A stretch of 64,000 nt of DNA. Source: Picocystis sp. L7 (taxonomy: Eukaryota; Chlorophyta; Picocystophyceae; Picocystales; Picocystaceae). The notes beneath the pieces were generated by a model. That model worked only from the letters and a program-made list of their open reading frames with translations. It ran no database searches and was not told the origin of the DNA. Positions 12,589 through 23,512 of the stretch are shown in pieces. Within the stretch, counting starts at the first letter, position 1. Each line of letters begins with the position of its first letter. The DNA lies in the NCBI GenBank assembly GCA_020975725.1, contig QXJR01000028.1, forward strand, positions 310,001-374,000, in the 5' to 3' direction. A program made the translations under genes and the position numbers.

Positions 12589-14142
12589 TTAGGGTGGCAC
12601 TGGTATGCTGCTTGTTTCTGCCGTCCGAGTTGATGGTCGATACACCATGAAGGTTCCTTTCGCGGAGAATGAACCCGGGCACATGCACACACAACCATGG
12701 TGATTACTACAGTTCACAGGTGCATCATCGCCCAAAACTAGTACATCTGGCGTGGGATAGAGGTGCAAGGTATGGTCCAGCTCCCAGTAGATAGGCTGTC
12801 CTTGGAGGGGTGCTGGGCAGAGATGGCCTTGGTGCAGCAATGTTGTCATAATATGATCAAAGTAAGACTGGTTCCTATTCGTCGCTGCTTGTGCACTTCG
12901 ACGCAAGCGTACATGTAGGTCCTGACGAAAGAGGACCATTTCCTGTGTGCAGTAGCGCAACCTGCATGGGTTGGGTGCCAGCATGACTTTTGGAGCAGCC
13001 TCTTTCAAATCTCGGAAGCATAATTCAGGGAGCGATGGCCTAGGTATGATGGAGTTGATCCCATGATCATCTGGGCCGGGCATGAAAATGAAGGTGCTGT
13101 TTTCAACTAGATTCTTGAACCCTTTCATGAGCTTCCCCAGCTTCTTCAGCTGCTCCTTAAAAGTGTACAGGTCATCCCCAGGCCTCTTGCACCTGCTAAA
13201 ATTACCCATGAGAACAAATGCTTTTGGGGGAACTTCTGATGCATCAAATCCCTCGAAGAGCATTTTGAGCATCGTCATGGTCGCTCCTTCTTCTAAGAAA
13301 ACATCTGAAAGTATCACAAAGATTTGGTCCTCGGCTTCCTTGAGCATCAAGCTTTCTCTTTCTTCTCTACCTAATCTACCAGCGCCAAAAAAATCGATAT
13401 CTTCGAATGTTTCCAAAGTAATTGCCTTGGGTTCTATGGGTGGCATCCCTACGGCCACGGCCTCAAACACCCCGTCGTGGCGGAGGGATCCTTCAACCAC
13501 GACGATGGAATTTTCGGTGTACACTCCATCCGCCATACTTGCGTGTCTTAAATCGATGGGAAATTTGGTACTAAAATCTTCGATGAAGAGACAATCATCC
13601 TCCACCTTCACTAGCATCCCTAGCACATAGCGCCGTCCGCCTGTGTCTCCCACCAAGGACTGGAGCTGCTTCAGTTCAATGTACTCCTTCTGGTGCTCCT
13701 CCGCTAGGGAGAACTGTGGCTTGGAAAACAGCGGATGTCTAGAAAGCCTTTGCTGGACTATGTACAGCCTTTGCCGGAAGATTTCGATCTTCGAACTCGC
13801 ATCTGCTACGATGTTGGGTTTGCTGCCGTGATAGAACGTCTTCCTGACGGGATCCCAGAGCAGTCTGGGCATTCGGAAGACATCCACCAGAGCACTGGTG
13901 CTCTGCCCTGCATCTAGGTTTTTTTCCACGGCCGAGGATTCAATGATCTGTTTCAGTTTCTCGTCCGTCACCACGGCAGAGTTGAACGTTCCTTCTCCAA
14001 CCTTTTCCATCAATGCGTGCAAGGCACCTTCCTCGTGGTCGCAGCCTTCCAGGTGTTTCACCGCCCTTTCCAGGGCGTTCCTTTCCAGCATCATGCCTTT
14101 CGATCGGAACGCCTGGTGCACTCTCCTTCCCCTCGCATCCAT
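12589..14142 (-). CDS. DPB2: DNA polymerase epsilon subunit B (DPB2)
   Basis: Intronless, 517 residues (Arabidopsis DPB2 is 526). The N-terminal helical domain (VHQAFRSKGMMLERNALERAVKHL) is followed by an OB fold (LVGDTGGRRYVLGMLVK) and the inactive calcineurin-like phosphoesterase domain (ILSDVFLE, FVLMGNFSRC, FMPGPDDHG, PNPCRLRYCTQEMVLFRQDL, HTLHLYPTPDVLVLGDDA). This is the typical order for POLE2. It holds the leading-strand polymerase to the CMG helicase in the nucleus. The start is the first ATG in frame (MDARGRRVHQAF); upstream codons lack an ATG. It is head-to-head with the FAM177 gene, start codons about 220 bp apart. Confidence 0.95.
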   Translation of the reverse strand: MDARGRRVHQAFRSKGMMLERNALERAVKHLEGCDHEEGALHALMEKVGEGTFNSAVVTDEKLKQIIESSAVEKNLDAGQSTSALVDVFRMPRLLWDPVRKTFYHGSKPNIVADASSKIEIFRQRLYIVQQRLSRHPLFSKPQFSLAEEHQKEYIELKQLQSLVGDTGGRRYVLGMLVKVEDDCLFIEDFSTKFPIDLRHASMADGVYTENSIVVVEGSLRHDGVFEAVAVGMPPIEPKAITLETFEDIDFFGAGRLGREERESLMLKEAEDQIFVILSDVFLEEGATMTMLKMLFEGFDASEVPPKAFVLMGNFSRCKRPGDDLYTFKEQLKKLGKLMKGFKNLVENSTFIFMPGPDDHGINSIIPRPSLPELCFRDLKEAAPKVMLAPNPCRLRYCTQEMVLFRQDLHVRLRRSAQAATNRNQSYFDHIMTTLLHQGHLCPAPLQGQPIYWELDHTLHLYPTPDVLVLGDDAPVNCSNHHGCVCMCPGSFSAKGTFMVYRPSTRTAETSSIPVPP

Positions 14143-14316
14143 GCCTCCTTTTTGCGATCCAAACACGTCGCAGTTGCGATTTTCGACACCGTTCCGACGC
14201 AGCCACGCCTTCGTCCTTCCCGCCAGATCCCAACTGGCCCAACTTCACAACCGATTTCACAACGAAACTCGTCCCTGTCTCGTCTCCGAGTGGGTGGGGG
14301 GTTACAAAAGCACGAG

Positions 14317-14325
14317 TTAACCTCG
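14317..14325 (+). promoter_or_regulatory. TTAACCTCG element between DPB2 and FAM177
   Basis: A 9-mer also found at 11140-11148 and, inverted, at 44726-44734, each time between divergently transcribed genes. Here it lies 39 bp upstream of the FAM177 start codon. Role unknown. Confidence 0.3.
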
Positions 14326-14363
14326 AGGGGGAGGGGCTGGTGCATTCACGTCGACACGACGGG

Positions 14364-14741
14364 ATGGATGACGACGTGTGTGCTGGACAGGCAGGAGAGC
14401 GGGAGATCTCGCCCGGCGTCGTGACTGGAGCGAGAGGGGAGAGCAAGAAAGGAACGATCACGGTGGAAGGAGAGAAAGAGGAGGAAGAAGGAAGGGCGCA
14501 AGTGGAAGCGGAGGTGCCTCGAACCGCCGTGGAACGGTGGAAGCACTGGTTCATGTCTTGGATGGTCTACCTGGACGAACAGCTCGCCGAAGTCTTCGGT
14601 TTGAATCGCTCGAGGTACCAGTGGGAAATCGAAGAAAAGCGCTACCTGGACTGGTTGGCCGAACAGCGATGCGGTCTTCCAACAGCAGATCCGATGGTTG
14701 GAGTGAACGGAGACGTAGAGCTCTCCGCTCGGGAGTTGTGA
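14364..14741 (+). CDS. FAM177-domain protein
   Basis: A 125-residue intronless frame. After an acidic stretch (GEKEEEEGRA) comes WKHWFMSWMVYLDEQLAEVFGL, NRSRYQWEIEEKRYLDW. This matches the FAM177 core, where a tryptophan/tyrosine-rich helix with GE/DEQLA is followed by LGL...KYQYAIDEY. FAM177 proteins are small eukaryotic proteins; animal FAM177A1 is linked to the Golgi. No role is established for the plant or algal form. It is divergent from DPB2. ATG 14364 gives a plausible length and no in-frame ATG closer to the domain fits better. Confidence 0.75.
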   Translation: MDDDVCAGQAGEREISPGVVTGARGESKKGTITVEGEKEEEEGRAQVEAEVPRTAVERWKHWFMSWMVYLDEQLAEVFGLNRSRYQWEIEEKRYLDWLAEQRCGLPTADPMVGVNGDVELSAREL

Positions 14742-16181
14742 GAAAGCTCGATTTTGCGCCCCTGCCACGACCAAGACAAGCTATGGTAAATTATAAATTG
14801 GATGACCCTAGTGGAACGGGAGAGTATCTTGAGACGAGTGTAATCAAAACGATAAGACCAAATGCATCCTCTTCCGCTTCGAAAGGATTCGTCGTTCTCC
14901 TTGAACGATACTACACAACGCTGTTTTTCACCGGTGACCTCTGAGGCGCACGTGTGGAGGAAGGAGCCAAGTCGATCTCGGGTAGTTTCTGGGGTTAAAG
15001 GTCTTATCTACTCCGTCTCCTAGACATGCGGGAGCGAATACAAGCTATTTTCGGAGAATCTTTAGTGGGTGTATGGGCCGGCGAATTCGTCACTAACAAA
15101 TAGACTCATTCGAGTTTAGTTGGGACTCTAGAAGTCCAAAGGGAGAAGAAAGATGCCATTGAGCATCGAAGGTATCAAGACCCGCCAGAGGAGTTTGTCA
15201 TGTAACTTAATGTTGTACTTATTACTCCAAATGTATTGCTTTGAAGTTTATGTAGACCTAAAGAAGAAAATTGGCAGAGTAGAATCCACATTGAACCCTC
15301 GACACTTCATGGTTGAAGGTTAGCAAGGGAACCTGACACTTTGGTCAAACATTGGAAACAACCCACTTCCACTCCGTAGTAAAGTCGCTCAAAAGCCATG
15401 GAGTACGCATGCTCTTTCCTCACGCAAGTAGAGGACACGAATTCTTCGAAGGTCGTACACATCTCAAGTACGGGTGACGACGAGGACAACGGTTGTAAAA
15501 GGTGACCATTGCTTTCAAAGTAGCGCTTGGCAATGCGAAGTTGGTGCTAGGTGAGAGAATTCGGGCAAGTGATTTCTACTTGCACGGCTAGGATGATCGA
15601 GCGAATATATTTCCATAGGATTGCCCGAAAGCAAACGTGGGTGTCGACTTGTTGGATTTCCAAGAGGATACGAAAGTAGTGGAGGCGATTGCGTTGGCTT
15701 CCGATGTCAACGAGCACTCTTTCTACCAAGAGAAGGGTTGTCCGAACCGCTCGACGCATACGTGGTCCGTGTTCCTCGACCCGTGCAACGCCTGCATTAG
15801 GGACGGGACGAACGTGTGCGAACGTTTGGCCCAACTTCTTCTGAACCTAGACCCACGTAACTGCATTTCCTCTCCTATCTCCGTTCTTGCTATGTCTCGT
15901 TTCGAGCGTCATCCGATGGCTCACGGTGGTGTGCCCATCTCTACCATGGTGGGATGGCTTTTCCTCCTCGGACGGGTTCGTTGTGGTGCCTCTCAATCCC
16001 TGCATCCCATCCCGTCCCCTTCGGACCAAATCCGTTCGAGGATCTCCCCCTCCTCCCGTCAAGCCTCCCTGCCCCATCCGCGGTTCCTCTGCGCTCACGG
16101 AGCGGACGTGGGCGCTTGTCGAAGCTGGATCGCTCGTCGACATCTCGCAGCATTGGCGGCGAACCGCGAGAGCGCGAAAAC
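14742..16181. other. Intergenic, FAM177 3' flank and ABC1K 5' flank
   Basis: Nothing recognised in 1.4 kb. The CCTCTGCGC variant at 16086-16094, 88 bp before the ABC1K start codon, belongs to the promoter motif group described in the findings. Short frames at 15547-15834 (-) and 15637-16215 (+) overlap and match nothing. Confidence 0.55.
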
Positions 16182-18095
16182 ATGGCGCAGAAAGAGCACT
16201 TTCGATCGGCCATGACGCTGTGCGTGCGAGCCTGGAGGTGCAGGACCGCCTCGAAATCCTTCGGGAATGGCGGGACACGGCGGGCGAGCAGCCACTCGTC
16301 CACCTCGGCGCGACCTGCAGAGTGCGTGGAGCGAAGCATGGACGCAAGCCCGTCGCAAATGGCCGGAAGCGGAAACGGGAGCTGGATGAGGGCGCTGTTG
16401 GAGTCCAGGATGCAGAAGAAGCTGGAACGGAGCGGGACTTCGGTGACGGCGATCATCGGTGCAATCAACACGGCAGGCCAAGGGGTCCTTTCGAAAGGTC
16501 TGCCACTTCTTATCAGCAGAGCAATTTTGTACCGATCGAGCTCTTGCGTCGAATTGCACCAAATCACGCCCTTCGAACTGGCGCACTTGTTGTCGAGGAA
16601 GACCATGTGGCAGAAGTGCATGGACACGTTCTGGTTCATGTGGAGATCATTCGTCCTGGCCGTGCTGTTCCTTCCACTCATGTTGGCCGGGGTGGTGTGC
16701 ATGCCGCTTGGGATAGGAAGAGCTCTATGGCTCACATACCTGCGAAAGACCCTAGAAGTGGCAGGTCCAGCCTGGGTGAAATGGGGGCAGTGGTCTTCAA
16801 CGCGCCGCGACTTGTTCCCCGCAGATATGTGCCAAGAGCTTACGAAACTGCAAAGCTCTGCGCCCAAGCACTCTTTTTCTTTCACAAAGGAAGAGTTGGA
16901 ATCAGCCTTCCAGATCCCACTGGAAGTTCTATTCTCGAACTTTTCTCCAGAGCCCGTTGCATCTGGAAGCATCGCGCAAGTGTACCATGCTTATTTGACC
17001 AAGGAAGGTGCAAAGTTCTCGGCTTATCCTGCAGGTACCCCAGTTGCCGTGAAAGTGCGCCACCCAGGCGTCGAGAAAAAAATTCGAACAGATTTCGAAG
17101 TCATGCAAACCCTTGCGTTTATTTCTTCCAAGATACCAGGTCTGGCCAGCATGCGACTGGAAGAGTCCATCCGGCAGTTTGCTATGCCCCTCTTTGAGCA
17201 GGTAGACCTAGAGCTGGAGGCTGAACATTTGCGTAGATTCATCTACAACTTTCGGAAGATGAGGGGTGTTTCGTTCCCCGAGCCAATTTACCCCTTGGTG
17301 AGCCCATCAGTTCTGGTAGAGACGTACGAGGAAGGCGAATCAATGGCTCACTACCTGGAGATGCTGAATCAGGAGATAGACCCAAAGAAACTGGAGGTTA
17401 ATGGAGTCCAGAAGTCGGATATGTTCAAGCCTCTTGCCATTCTTGGCTGTAAAACTCTGCTTCAGATGATGCTGCGGGATAACTTTGTGCATGCAGACTT
17501 GCACCCTGGTAATATACTGGTACGAATCGACAAGCCGGAGAAACCCTGGGATGTCATGTTGAACCAATTCGTGACTGGTGACACGAGTCCGAGGCCACAC
17601 GTTGTGCTGTTGGATGTTGGGATGACAGCAGAGTTGTCGAACAAGGATCAAATAAATCTCCATGGCTTTTTTGAATCGGTTTTGGAACTTGATGGAGAGA
17701 GCGCAGCCAAGTACATTTTGGCAATGAGTCCATGGCAGGGTTGCCCTGACCCAGAGGGATTCAAGAACGAGGTTGGCACTCTCTTCAAATCCTTTGATAA
17801 TATGATGTCTAGTGGGGTCACAGATGTCAGTCTTTGCATGAATACTGTGCTTGATTCGGTGAGAAAGTATCAAGTCAATATCCAAGGTAACATTCTTTCG
17901 GTGGTAGTGACAACGTTGGTCCTGGAGGGCTGGGCTACCAAGCTTGACCCGGACGTAAGCATAATCTCTACCATCAGGCAAACTCTAGCTTTCAAGGATC
18001 CGATTCACTGGGTTAAGAAAAGCTTTGAAAGGACGGCAGACATGTTGTTGTCACCAACCTACAGGGAACTCATGTCTGAATATATGGTCAAATAA
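16182..18095 (+). CDS. ABC1-family atypical kinase, ADCK2/ABC1K15-like
   Basis: Intronless, 637 residues from ATG 16182. An arginine-rich N-terminus (MAQKEHFRSAMTLCVRAWRC) looks like a mitochondrial presequence, and a hydrophobic segment FVLAVLFLPLMLAGVV lies near residues 165-180. ABC1 hallmarks are the KWGQ motif (200-203, UbiB KxGQ), VASGSIAQV in place of the glycine loop, VAVKVRHPG with Lys291, HADLHPGN (437-444) and DVG (478-480) for the metal-binding aspartate. The string GPAWVKWGQWSSTR is like the ADCK2 branch. Family members support coenzyme Q or prenyl-lipid metabolism in mitochondria or plastids; the substrate of this one is unknown. An ATG 76 codons upstream is in frame but the preceding sequence looks like leader. 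Confidence 0.9.
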   Translation: MAQKEHFRSAMTLCVRAWRCRTASKSFGNGGTRRASSHSSTSARPAECVERSMDASPSQMAGSGNGSWMRALLESRMQKKLERSGTSVTAIIGAINTAGQGVLSKGLPLLISRAILYRSSSCVELHQITPFELAHLLSRKTMWQKCMDTFWFMWRSFVLAVLFLPLMLAGVVCMPLGIGRALWLTYLRKTLEVAGPAWVKWGQWSSTRRDLFPADMCQELTKLQSSAPKHSFSFTKEELESAFQIPLEVLFSNFSPEPVASGSIAQVYHAYLTKEGAKFSAYPAGTPVAVKVRHPGVEKKIRTDFEVMQTLAFISSKIPGLASMRLEESIRQFAMPLFEQVDLELEAEHLRRFIYNFRKMRGVSFPEPIYPLVSPSVLVETYEEGESMAHYLEMLNQEIDPKKLEVNGVQKSDMFKPLAILGCKTLLQMMLRDNFVHADLHPGNILVRIDKPEKPWDVMLNQFVTGDTSPRPHVVLLDVGMTAELSNKDQINLHGFFESVLELDGESAAKYILAMSPWQGCPDPEGFKNEVGTLFKSFDNMMSSGVTDVSLCMNTVLDSVRKYQVNIQGNILSVVVTTLVLEGWATKLDPDVSIISTIRQTLAFKDPIHWVKKSFERTADMLLSPTYRELMSEYMVK

Positions 18096-19358
18096 AGGGA
18101 TGCCCTTTTTTCTTACACCTACAACAAACTGTCTTCGATTGGCAGGTGTGTGTTGGAAGACTCATGTAGCTGAGTCACAATGGTGAAACTAATAAACTTC
18201 ATTTTCGGGACAAGCCTGCACTGCATCGATCTTCACATGCGTGCCCCAAACCTTGGAAAGCCAACGCCGGTGCAACGAATGGAGTAGCCAATGCAACGAA
18301 CATCCTGCTCTTTTCCTGGCGTGCCGCGTAGATTCAGTTGGAGCTGTGGTTGAAAAATATCTGTGGGCAAAGAGTTGCCTGGCACACTGGTATCGGCAGT
18401 CCAGGTCCAGCCATGGGCATACTCTCTGCGGCTTTAGAACTCATGCCCACACATCTTGGCATGATGTTGTGCATCAGTCGTATGAAGTCCAAGATGGGAC
18501 GAGGCCCTCGTTGAAGATATTGGTGATTTGTTTTGTGCCCGACACGCTGCCTTCCGTCACCTGACAGTTTTTGAAGGATTTGGGGATGCTTACGCAAGAC
18601 GATTTCGGATTCACCAGCAAAGACAAAGGAGGCTTCTCTGAGGATTTTCTATTGACTGGGCACGCACGAGGCGAAAGATTCTGCGCGAACCTTCGCTGAG
18701 CAATGCATAGGAAGATGGTGCAAAAGCTGTCTTCCTGCACCCCTTGGCAGATGGACGAACTGTATCTTGCTAGTGTGAAGAGCCGCTATTATTCTGCATT
18801 TGACTTCGACACCCAGCACGTGTTTGTGATGTCCAAAAAGCGGTACCCATTACAGTTTGCATGGCAGTGAATGTAAATGAACAATTTATAAAGCTTGTGA
18901 CTGCAACGGTACATCGCGTCCTTTCCTCTTGCAATGTTCCAATGGTTGACTCTTCATCAGCATTGGTTGGTGTTGCTGACCCCATTCAAGCACGGCTCTG
19001 AAGATGGCTGATGTCTTGAGTTTCCTTCCAGGGGACACTGGCTTGGAAACCATGCGTCGGGACAGGAGTAAATTGATACTTGACTCTTCGCGATGCAATG
19101 GGTGAAGGTTTCCTTAGGGCGTCAGGGGCAAAAGGTACATAAGAGCAACCAATGAGTCACTTGCAGAAAGGAAGACCTGCATGGATGGAAAACGTAATGC
19201 GAGCGCATGAAGCCTTGTTTTCTACAAGCATGTACTTGCATCTGATCAACAAATCTGTAGACGAGAGAGATCCATAAGTTTCATCTGACGTTGAAATTCA
19301 TTGATATATGTTCAGATTTTATTTCAGGACACTTCATCTAAAGGGAGAGCTTCCATTA
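18096..19358. other. Intergenic between ABC1K and MOS11/SARNP (tail-to-tail)
   Basis: 1.26 kb between two 3' ends. An AATAAA-like site occurs near 18190. No coding gene or structured RNA recognised; short frames on both strands around 18240-18740 overlap each other. Confidence 0.55.
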
Positions 19359-20191
19359 CTAAAGCGGTAAGCCGAATCGTTCTGCTCTGGCCCTCTTCTT
19401 GGCTTCCCATTCTGGATCGACTGGTGGAGGTCTTTTCTCGATTGCTTGTTTAGACTTGTTCGCTCCTTCTTGACCTTTCACGGGCAGTCCAAACCGTTCG
19501 GCTCTCTTCTTCAAAGCTTCCGACATGGCCTTCTTCGAGCCTTGGTTGGAAGGGTTGGGTGTGGTTGGTCCTCGAGAGGCGCCTGGTTTGTCGTTCCTGC
19601 CTTTCTTGTACATGACCTTCTTACGTTTCTTTTTCTCTGCGATGACGTCGTCCAAGGTACTGTCGAGCCCGAAGCGCTGTGCACGCATTTCTTTCCTCTG
19701 CTCCTCGGAGGCTGCAAAGGTCATTCCGAAACGCTCCGCTCGCTTCCTCATCCTCTCGACTTCGGTTTCTTCTTCCACCTTGGCTTGTTCTTCTGTCTCC
19801 TGCGGTTCCTGCGCGTCTTCCTCAGCTTTTGCATCGGCTTCTTCCTCTGGTGGAACTGTTTTTTCTTCCGCGGCTGGTGGTTGTTCCGTCCCTTGACCTT
19901 TCGGAGCGGTCACGGCGTCTCCATCTTCCGCTCCTTCTCCAGCTTCCGCCTCTTCGTCCGGGTTTCCTTCTCCTTTCATGGCTTCTTCCAGTCGCTCCAG
20001 CAGCACCGCCTTGACTCCGGTGGCGTCTAAACCGCGCTTTTCCAGCTCGTTTCGCAGCTCTTGCACCTGCATCCCTTCCACGTCAGCTCCTTCCCGACCT
20101 TCGCCTTCGCACCCCCTTCCGTCCGTTCCTGGACCTTCCCTCCACCTACCTTGAGCTTCTTCAGGTCCGTGATCGCGACCATGTCCTCCAT
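19359..20191 (-). CDS. MOS11: SAP-domain mRNA export factor, MOS11/SARNP/Tho1-like, two exons
   Basis: Exon 1 (20150-20191) encodes MEDMVAITDLKKLK; exon 2 (19359-20066) follows an 83-bp intron (AAG|gtaggt ... tgcag|GTG), phase 0, total 249 residues. The junction completes a SAP domain: DLKKLK-VQELRNELEKRGLDATGVKAVLLERL. A long acidic, alanine/glutamate-rich linker follows, then four copies of the SARNP signature: KRAERFGMTF, RAQRFGLDS, KRAERFGLPV, RAERFGLPL (the last at the very C-terminus). SARNP/Tho1 binds the DEAD-box helicase UAP56 in the TREX complex through such repeats and promotes nuclear mRNA export; Arabidopsis MOS11 does the same. A minus-strand GAGTTTATTC at 20269-20278, 78-87 bp upstream of the start, could be a TATA-like element. 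Confidence 0.92.
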
Positions 20192-21676
20192 CTTCGACGT
20201 GGAAGTGCGAAGAAGCGCGCACGAAGCGCGTCGAAAGCGTCGAATGGAAACGAAACCGACGCTTCGAAGAATAAACTCCCTTCGGCCTCCTCGCCCCATC
20301 GCAGCGTCTGAAATGCGACCTTCACGGAGAAACGCGGGAGGGGAAGGGATTGGGCGGGGAGGGGTGCGCGTCTGAAATCACGAGGGGAAGGGGAAGGGAC
20401 GCCCCTCCCGAACGATTCGGTGGGAAGAGGTGCATAGGAGAGGGCAAGGGAAGGGGGCATGGGAGCGAGGAAGACATGGCGTGTGGGAGCGCTTGGGACG
20501 ACGGTTCGTGGGCACTAGAGGATCAGGACGAATCAGAGGCATCCTCTCTCGATCGCGATCCATCGAAACGACCACGACCAATCGTGATTTCCGTGGTCTC
20601 GTCGTACCTCGGCAAGGCAATCGTCGCATGAGGGACATGGCCCGGCAAAATGGATCCATGCATCCGAATTCCTCTCTTCAAACGGTGGGAAATGCGAACC
20701 GAACCATCCCTCCGATGGACCAACAGAGCTTCGCATCTCTCTAAAACAGCGACGTTCACCTTTCCACCAAAGATGCGTTTGACCCTCTCTTGCCAGATGG
20801 CTTCCCCTCGGACATACCTCCGAGGATTTGCCAAAGACAAGGGCCTAGAGGCATGTAGAATCTTGGATGTAAGAAGGTGGAATGCTTCGATCGATCTAAG
20901 ATGAACAAAGGGGGCTTCTAACCTAGATGAATTTCACATACATATTGGGGGGGGGAAATCAAGGTGCACAACCCAGAGATGTTTCGCCACGTCCATACCG
21001 AGGCAAATGGCCTTCCGCATTCGTCCTTGATCGATGGATAGAATCGTTCGTTCTTGGTGCTCGTGCTTTCGCTATCGAACCCAAGCCCTTCTTGCGTGAG
21101 AATCAAGATTGCGAGCGAATCGCTTCGAAGGAGGAGCACACTGCAATTTTTTGCAACATCGGGTACTTGTCAGAGCCGTCAAAGACGACAACATTCATAC
21201 CACCGGCACGCAAAAGGAAGACCCATGAAGTAGCTATTTTGACACGTCATGCTTGATCGCATTGCAAAGCGAACTTCAACTAAAATCCCAACTCAGATGT
21301 ACCAAGCGAGGGCTACAAGCTAATGTCATGCATGCTACGGCTGTGTGTCATATTGTCTATGATGGTAGAATCTAATTCTAGAATAAAGAAGGCACCTGGA
21401 GATAGCCATGCACCACTCCTCCTCCATTAGAAATCTACCCTTACAGTGCTTCATCAAACGATAGGAACCCATGCTTGCATGGAAACTTAGAGAGCCAGAT
21501 GCTTCGCAAGGATTGGCCGAGCCAGCTCCGTGTGCACGCACAGCATGGCATGAGTTGTCCCTCTTTCAACCCTGACAAAATGTGTACCCCTATCCCCATC
21601 TTGATGAAGAGTACGCAGAGAAGAATGGCGGAAAGGAGTGTGCAAAAAATGGAAGGAATAACATACAAGCTCCTAT
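20192..21676. other. Intergenic, MOS11 5' flank and IPMDH 3' flank
   Basis: GC-rich upstream part to about 20640, then AT-richer. A 51-codon frame from ATG 20476 (MACGSAWDDGSW...) diverges from MOS11 but matches nothing known to me and has no clear splice partner, so it is not called. Nothing else seen. Confidence 0.5.
20269..20278 (-). promoter_or_regulatory. TATA-like GAGTTTATTC upstream of MOS11
   Basis: The same 10-mer occurs on the same strand 65-74 bp upstream of the IPMDH start (22938-22947). Shared position and sequence suggest a core promoter element. Inference only. Confidence 0.35.
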
Positions 21677-22873
21677 CTAAGACTCCAAATTAGACAGCAC
21701 AACCTCACCCATCTTCTTGCAACCTACCAGAGTCATTCCTTCTGACATCAAGTCTGCCGTGCGATAACCTTCATCCAAGGCTGCTGTCACTGCTTTTTCC
21801 AGACGTGCTGCAGCGCTTGGTTCATTCAGGCCATACCGAAGCATCATGGCAGCCGATAGAATTTGAGCCAGAGGATTGGCCATGTCTTGACCTGCGATGT
21901 CTGGTGCAGATCCATGGACTGGTTCGTAAACTCCAGGATACTTACCCGAGCCAATGGATGCAGAAGGGAGCATACCCAAAGAGCCTGTCAGCATGGAAGC
22001 TGCATCCGAGAGAATGTCACCAAATATGTTGCCTGTCACTATGGTATCAAATTGCTTTGGATTCCTGATGATCTGCATGGCTGCATTGTCCACATACATA
22101 TGGGAGAGCTTGACGTCCGGATAGTCGCCACCAGTCTTGGTTACCACGTCTCTCCACAGCTGGGACACCTCCAACACATTGGACTTCTCCACGGAGCAGA
22201 GCTCTCCTTTCCTTTTCTGGGCGATTTCAAAGGCCACCCTTGCGATCCGGTCGACCTCGGGTTCGGAGTACACCATGGTATTGTATCCAATCCTGTCACC
22301 CTTTTCGTTGGTTCCAAACCCCCTGGGGCTGCCGAAATAGATTCCACCTGTCAATTCACGGACAATCATGATGTCTACTCCTTCCACTACTTCCCGTTTC
22401 AGGGTCGATGCTTCCACAAGCTGTGGCAAAACTATGGCAGGTCTGAGGTTGGCGAAAGATTCAAGTCCACTTCGCAATCCCAGGAGTCCCCTTTCTGGCC
22501 TCAGGTCCTGAGGCAACGTATCCCACTTGTATCCTCCGATGGCAGCCAGCAGCACCGCATCCGAAGCTCTGCAGGCATCCAATGTGTCGTCAGAGAGCGG
22601 CACGCCGAACTCGTCGATGGAAGCACCACCAATGAGGTGCGTTTCGAACTCGAACTGGATCCCTTCCAGTCTCCCAACCGTCTGCAGAGCTTCCACAGCG
22701 ACCGACGTGATCTCTGGACCGATTCCGTCACCTGGTAGGAGCGTCACGCGGTGCTTCCGCGCATCCACCGCAGCTCTACAAGCCACGTTCCCTTTCCTTG
22801 CGATGTTCACGCCCACCCTGCATCGCTTTTTCGTTCCAGCGCTGAGCTTTGCGCGTGCGAATGGTGCAGCCAT
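21677..22873 (-). CDS. IMD: 3-isopropylmalate dehydrogenase, plastid-type
   Basis: Intronless, 398 residues from ATG 22873 ([17 protein letters not shown]), about the length of Arabidopsis IMD proteins. The first 40 or so residues are basic and alanine/serine-rich, like a chloroplast transit peptide. Then come [49 protein letters not shown], the catalytic VEKSNVLE lysine, [32 protein letters not shown] for metal binding, and [16 protein letters not shown] for NAD. It oxidises and decarboxylates 3-isopropylmalate in leucine synthesis, and paralogues in some plants act on side-chain elongation. There is no ATG further upstream in frame. Distinction from isocitrate or tartrate dehydrogenases is clear from the [13 protein letters not shown] region. 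Confidence 0.96.
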   Translation of the reverse strand: MAAPFARAKLSAGTKKRCRVGVNIARKGNVACRAAVDARKHRVTLLPGDGIGPEITSVAVEALQTVGRLEGIQFEFETHLIGGASIDEFGVPLSDDTLDACRASDAVLLAAIGGYKWDTLPQDLRPERGLLGLRSGLESFANLRPAIVLPQLVEASTLKREVVEGVDIMIVRELTGGIYFGSPRGFGTNEKGDRIGYNTMVYSEPEVDRIARVAFEIAQKRKGELCSVEKSNVLEVSQLWRDVVTKTGGDYPDVKLSHMYVDNAAMQIIRNPKQFDTIVTGNIFGDILSDAASMLTGSLGMLPSASIGSGKYPGVYEPVHGSAPDIAGQDMANPLAQILSAAMMLRYGLNEPSAAARLEKAVTAALDEGYRTADLMSEGMTLVGCKKMGEVVLSNLES

Positions 22874-23512
22874 GACAGGCGCCGCCACGGGATCAATCGA
22901 GGATCGATCCTGACTGGATGGGGTTGGTTGGAAGGGAGAATAAACTCTCTTGGAGGAGGGATCCACTCCCCCCCTTCAACCGAGGAGGAAGGTCCAAAGT
23001 TGGTGGTGGAATGGAAGTTACACAAGGAGGATGGTGGAGGAAGCACAGGTGGATCCTCGTCCATGCAGGAAAGAGAAAAGTAGCATGAAGGCCTGGAACA
23101 GCACGAAGCAAGCTCAACTCCATGGCCAATGTTATCATGCATCGACAAACGCGTTCGTGATCTGCTGTCCCAAGACGACCAACCTCCTTTCAAATTCGAG
23201 AATCTAGTACGCTGGGAAACACCGTACTGTCAACCTGCCACTGGACTCGTTGCCAACGGAGACTCCTGCACAACTCCTACTGCTTTATTCACATGTTCAC
23301 ACTCGCAGTTCCATAGAACTCGCGCTCCTGAAGTATGTGAGCGACCAGTGGAGGAATCTTGTAGTCCAAGGAGCAACTTCTTCAATGCGTGCAATTGGCC
23401 CACCGTGTTGCACAAAGTATCAGTAGCAAACTTGGTGGCCTGCTCTTTCCAAATCGTTGTAGAAAAAATAGCCGTACTTTGGAAGGTACAATGCAGTCAT
23501 TCTGACAACAGG
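22874..23512. other. Intergenic, IPMDH 5' flank and NOC2 3' flank
   Basis: 639 bp. GAATAAACTC at 22938-22947 reads as GAGTTTATTC toward IPMDH and may be its TATA-like element. No gene seen. Confidence 0.55.

Noticed and set aside
15547-16215. Opposed frames (95 and 192 codons) upstream of ABC1K
   Set aside because: They overlap each other and show no motif or conserved pattern.
20476-20631. 51-codon plus-strand frame MACGSAWDDGSW, divergent from MOS11
   Set aside because: Placement is suggestive, but there is no recognised similarity and no splice donor to extend it.
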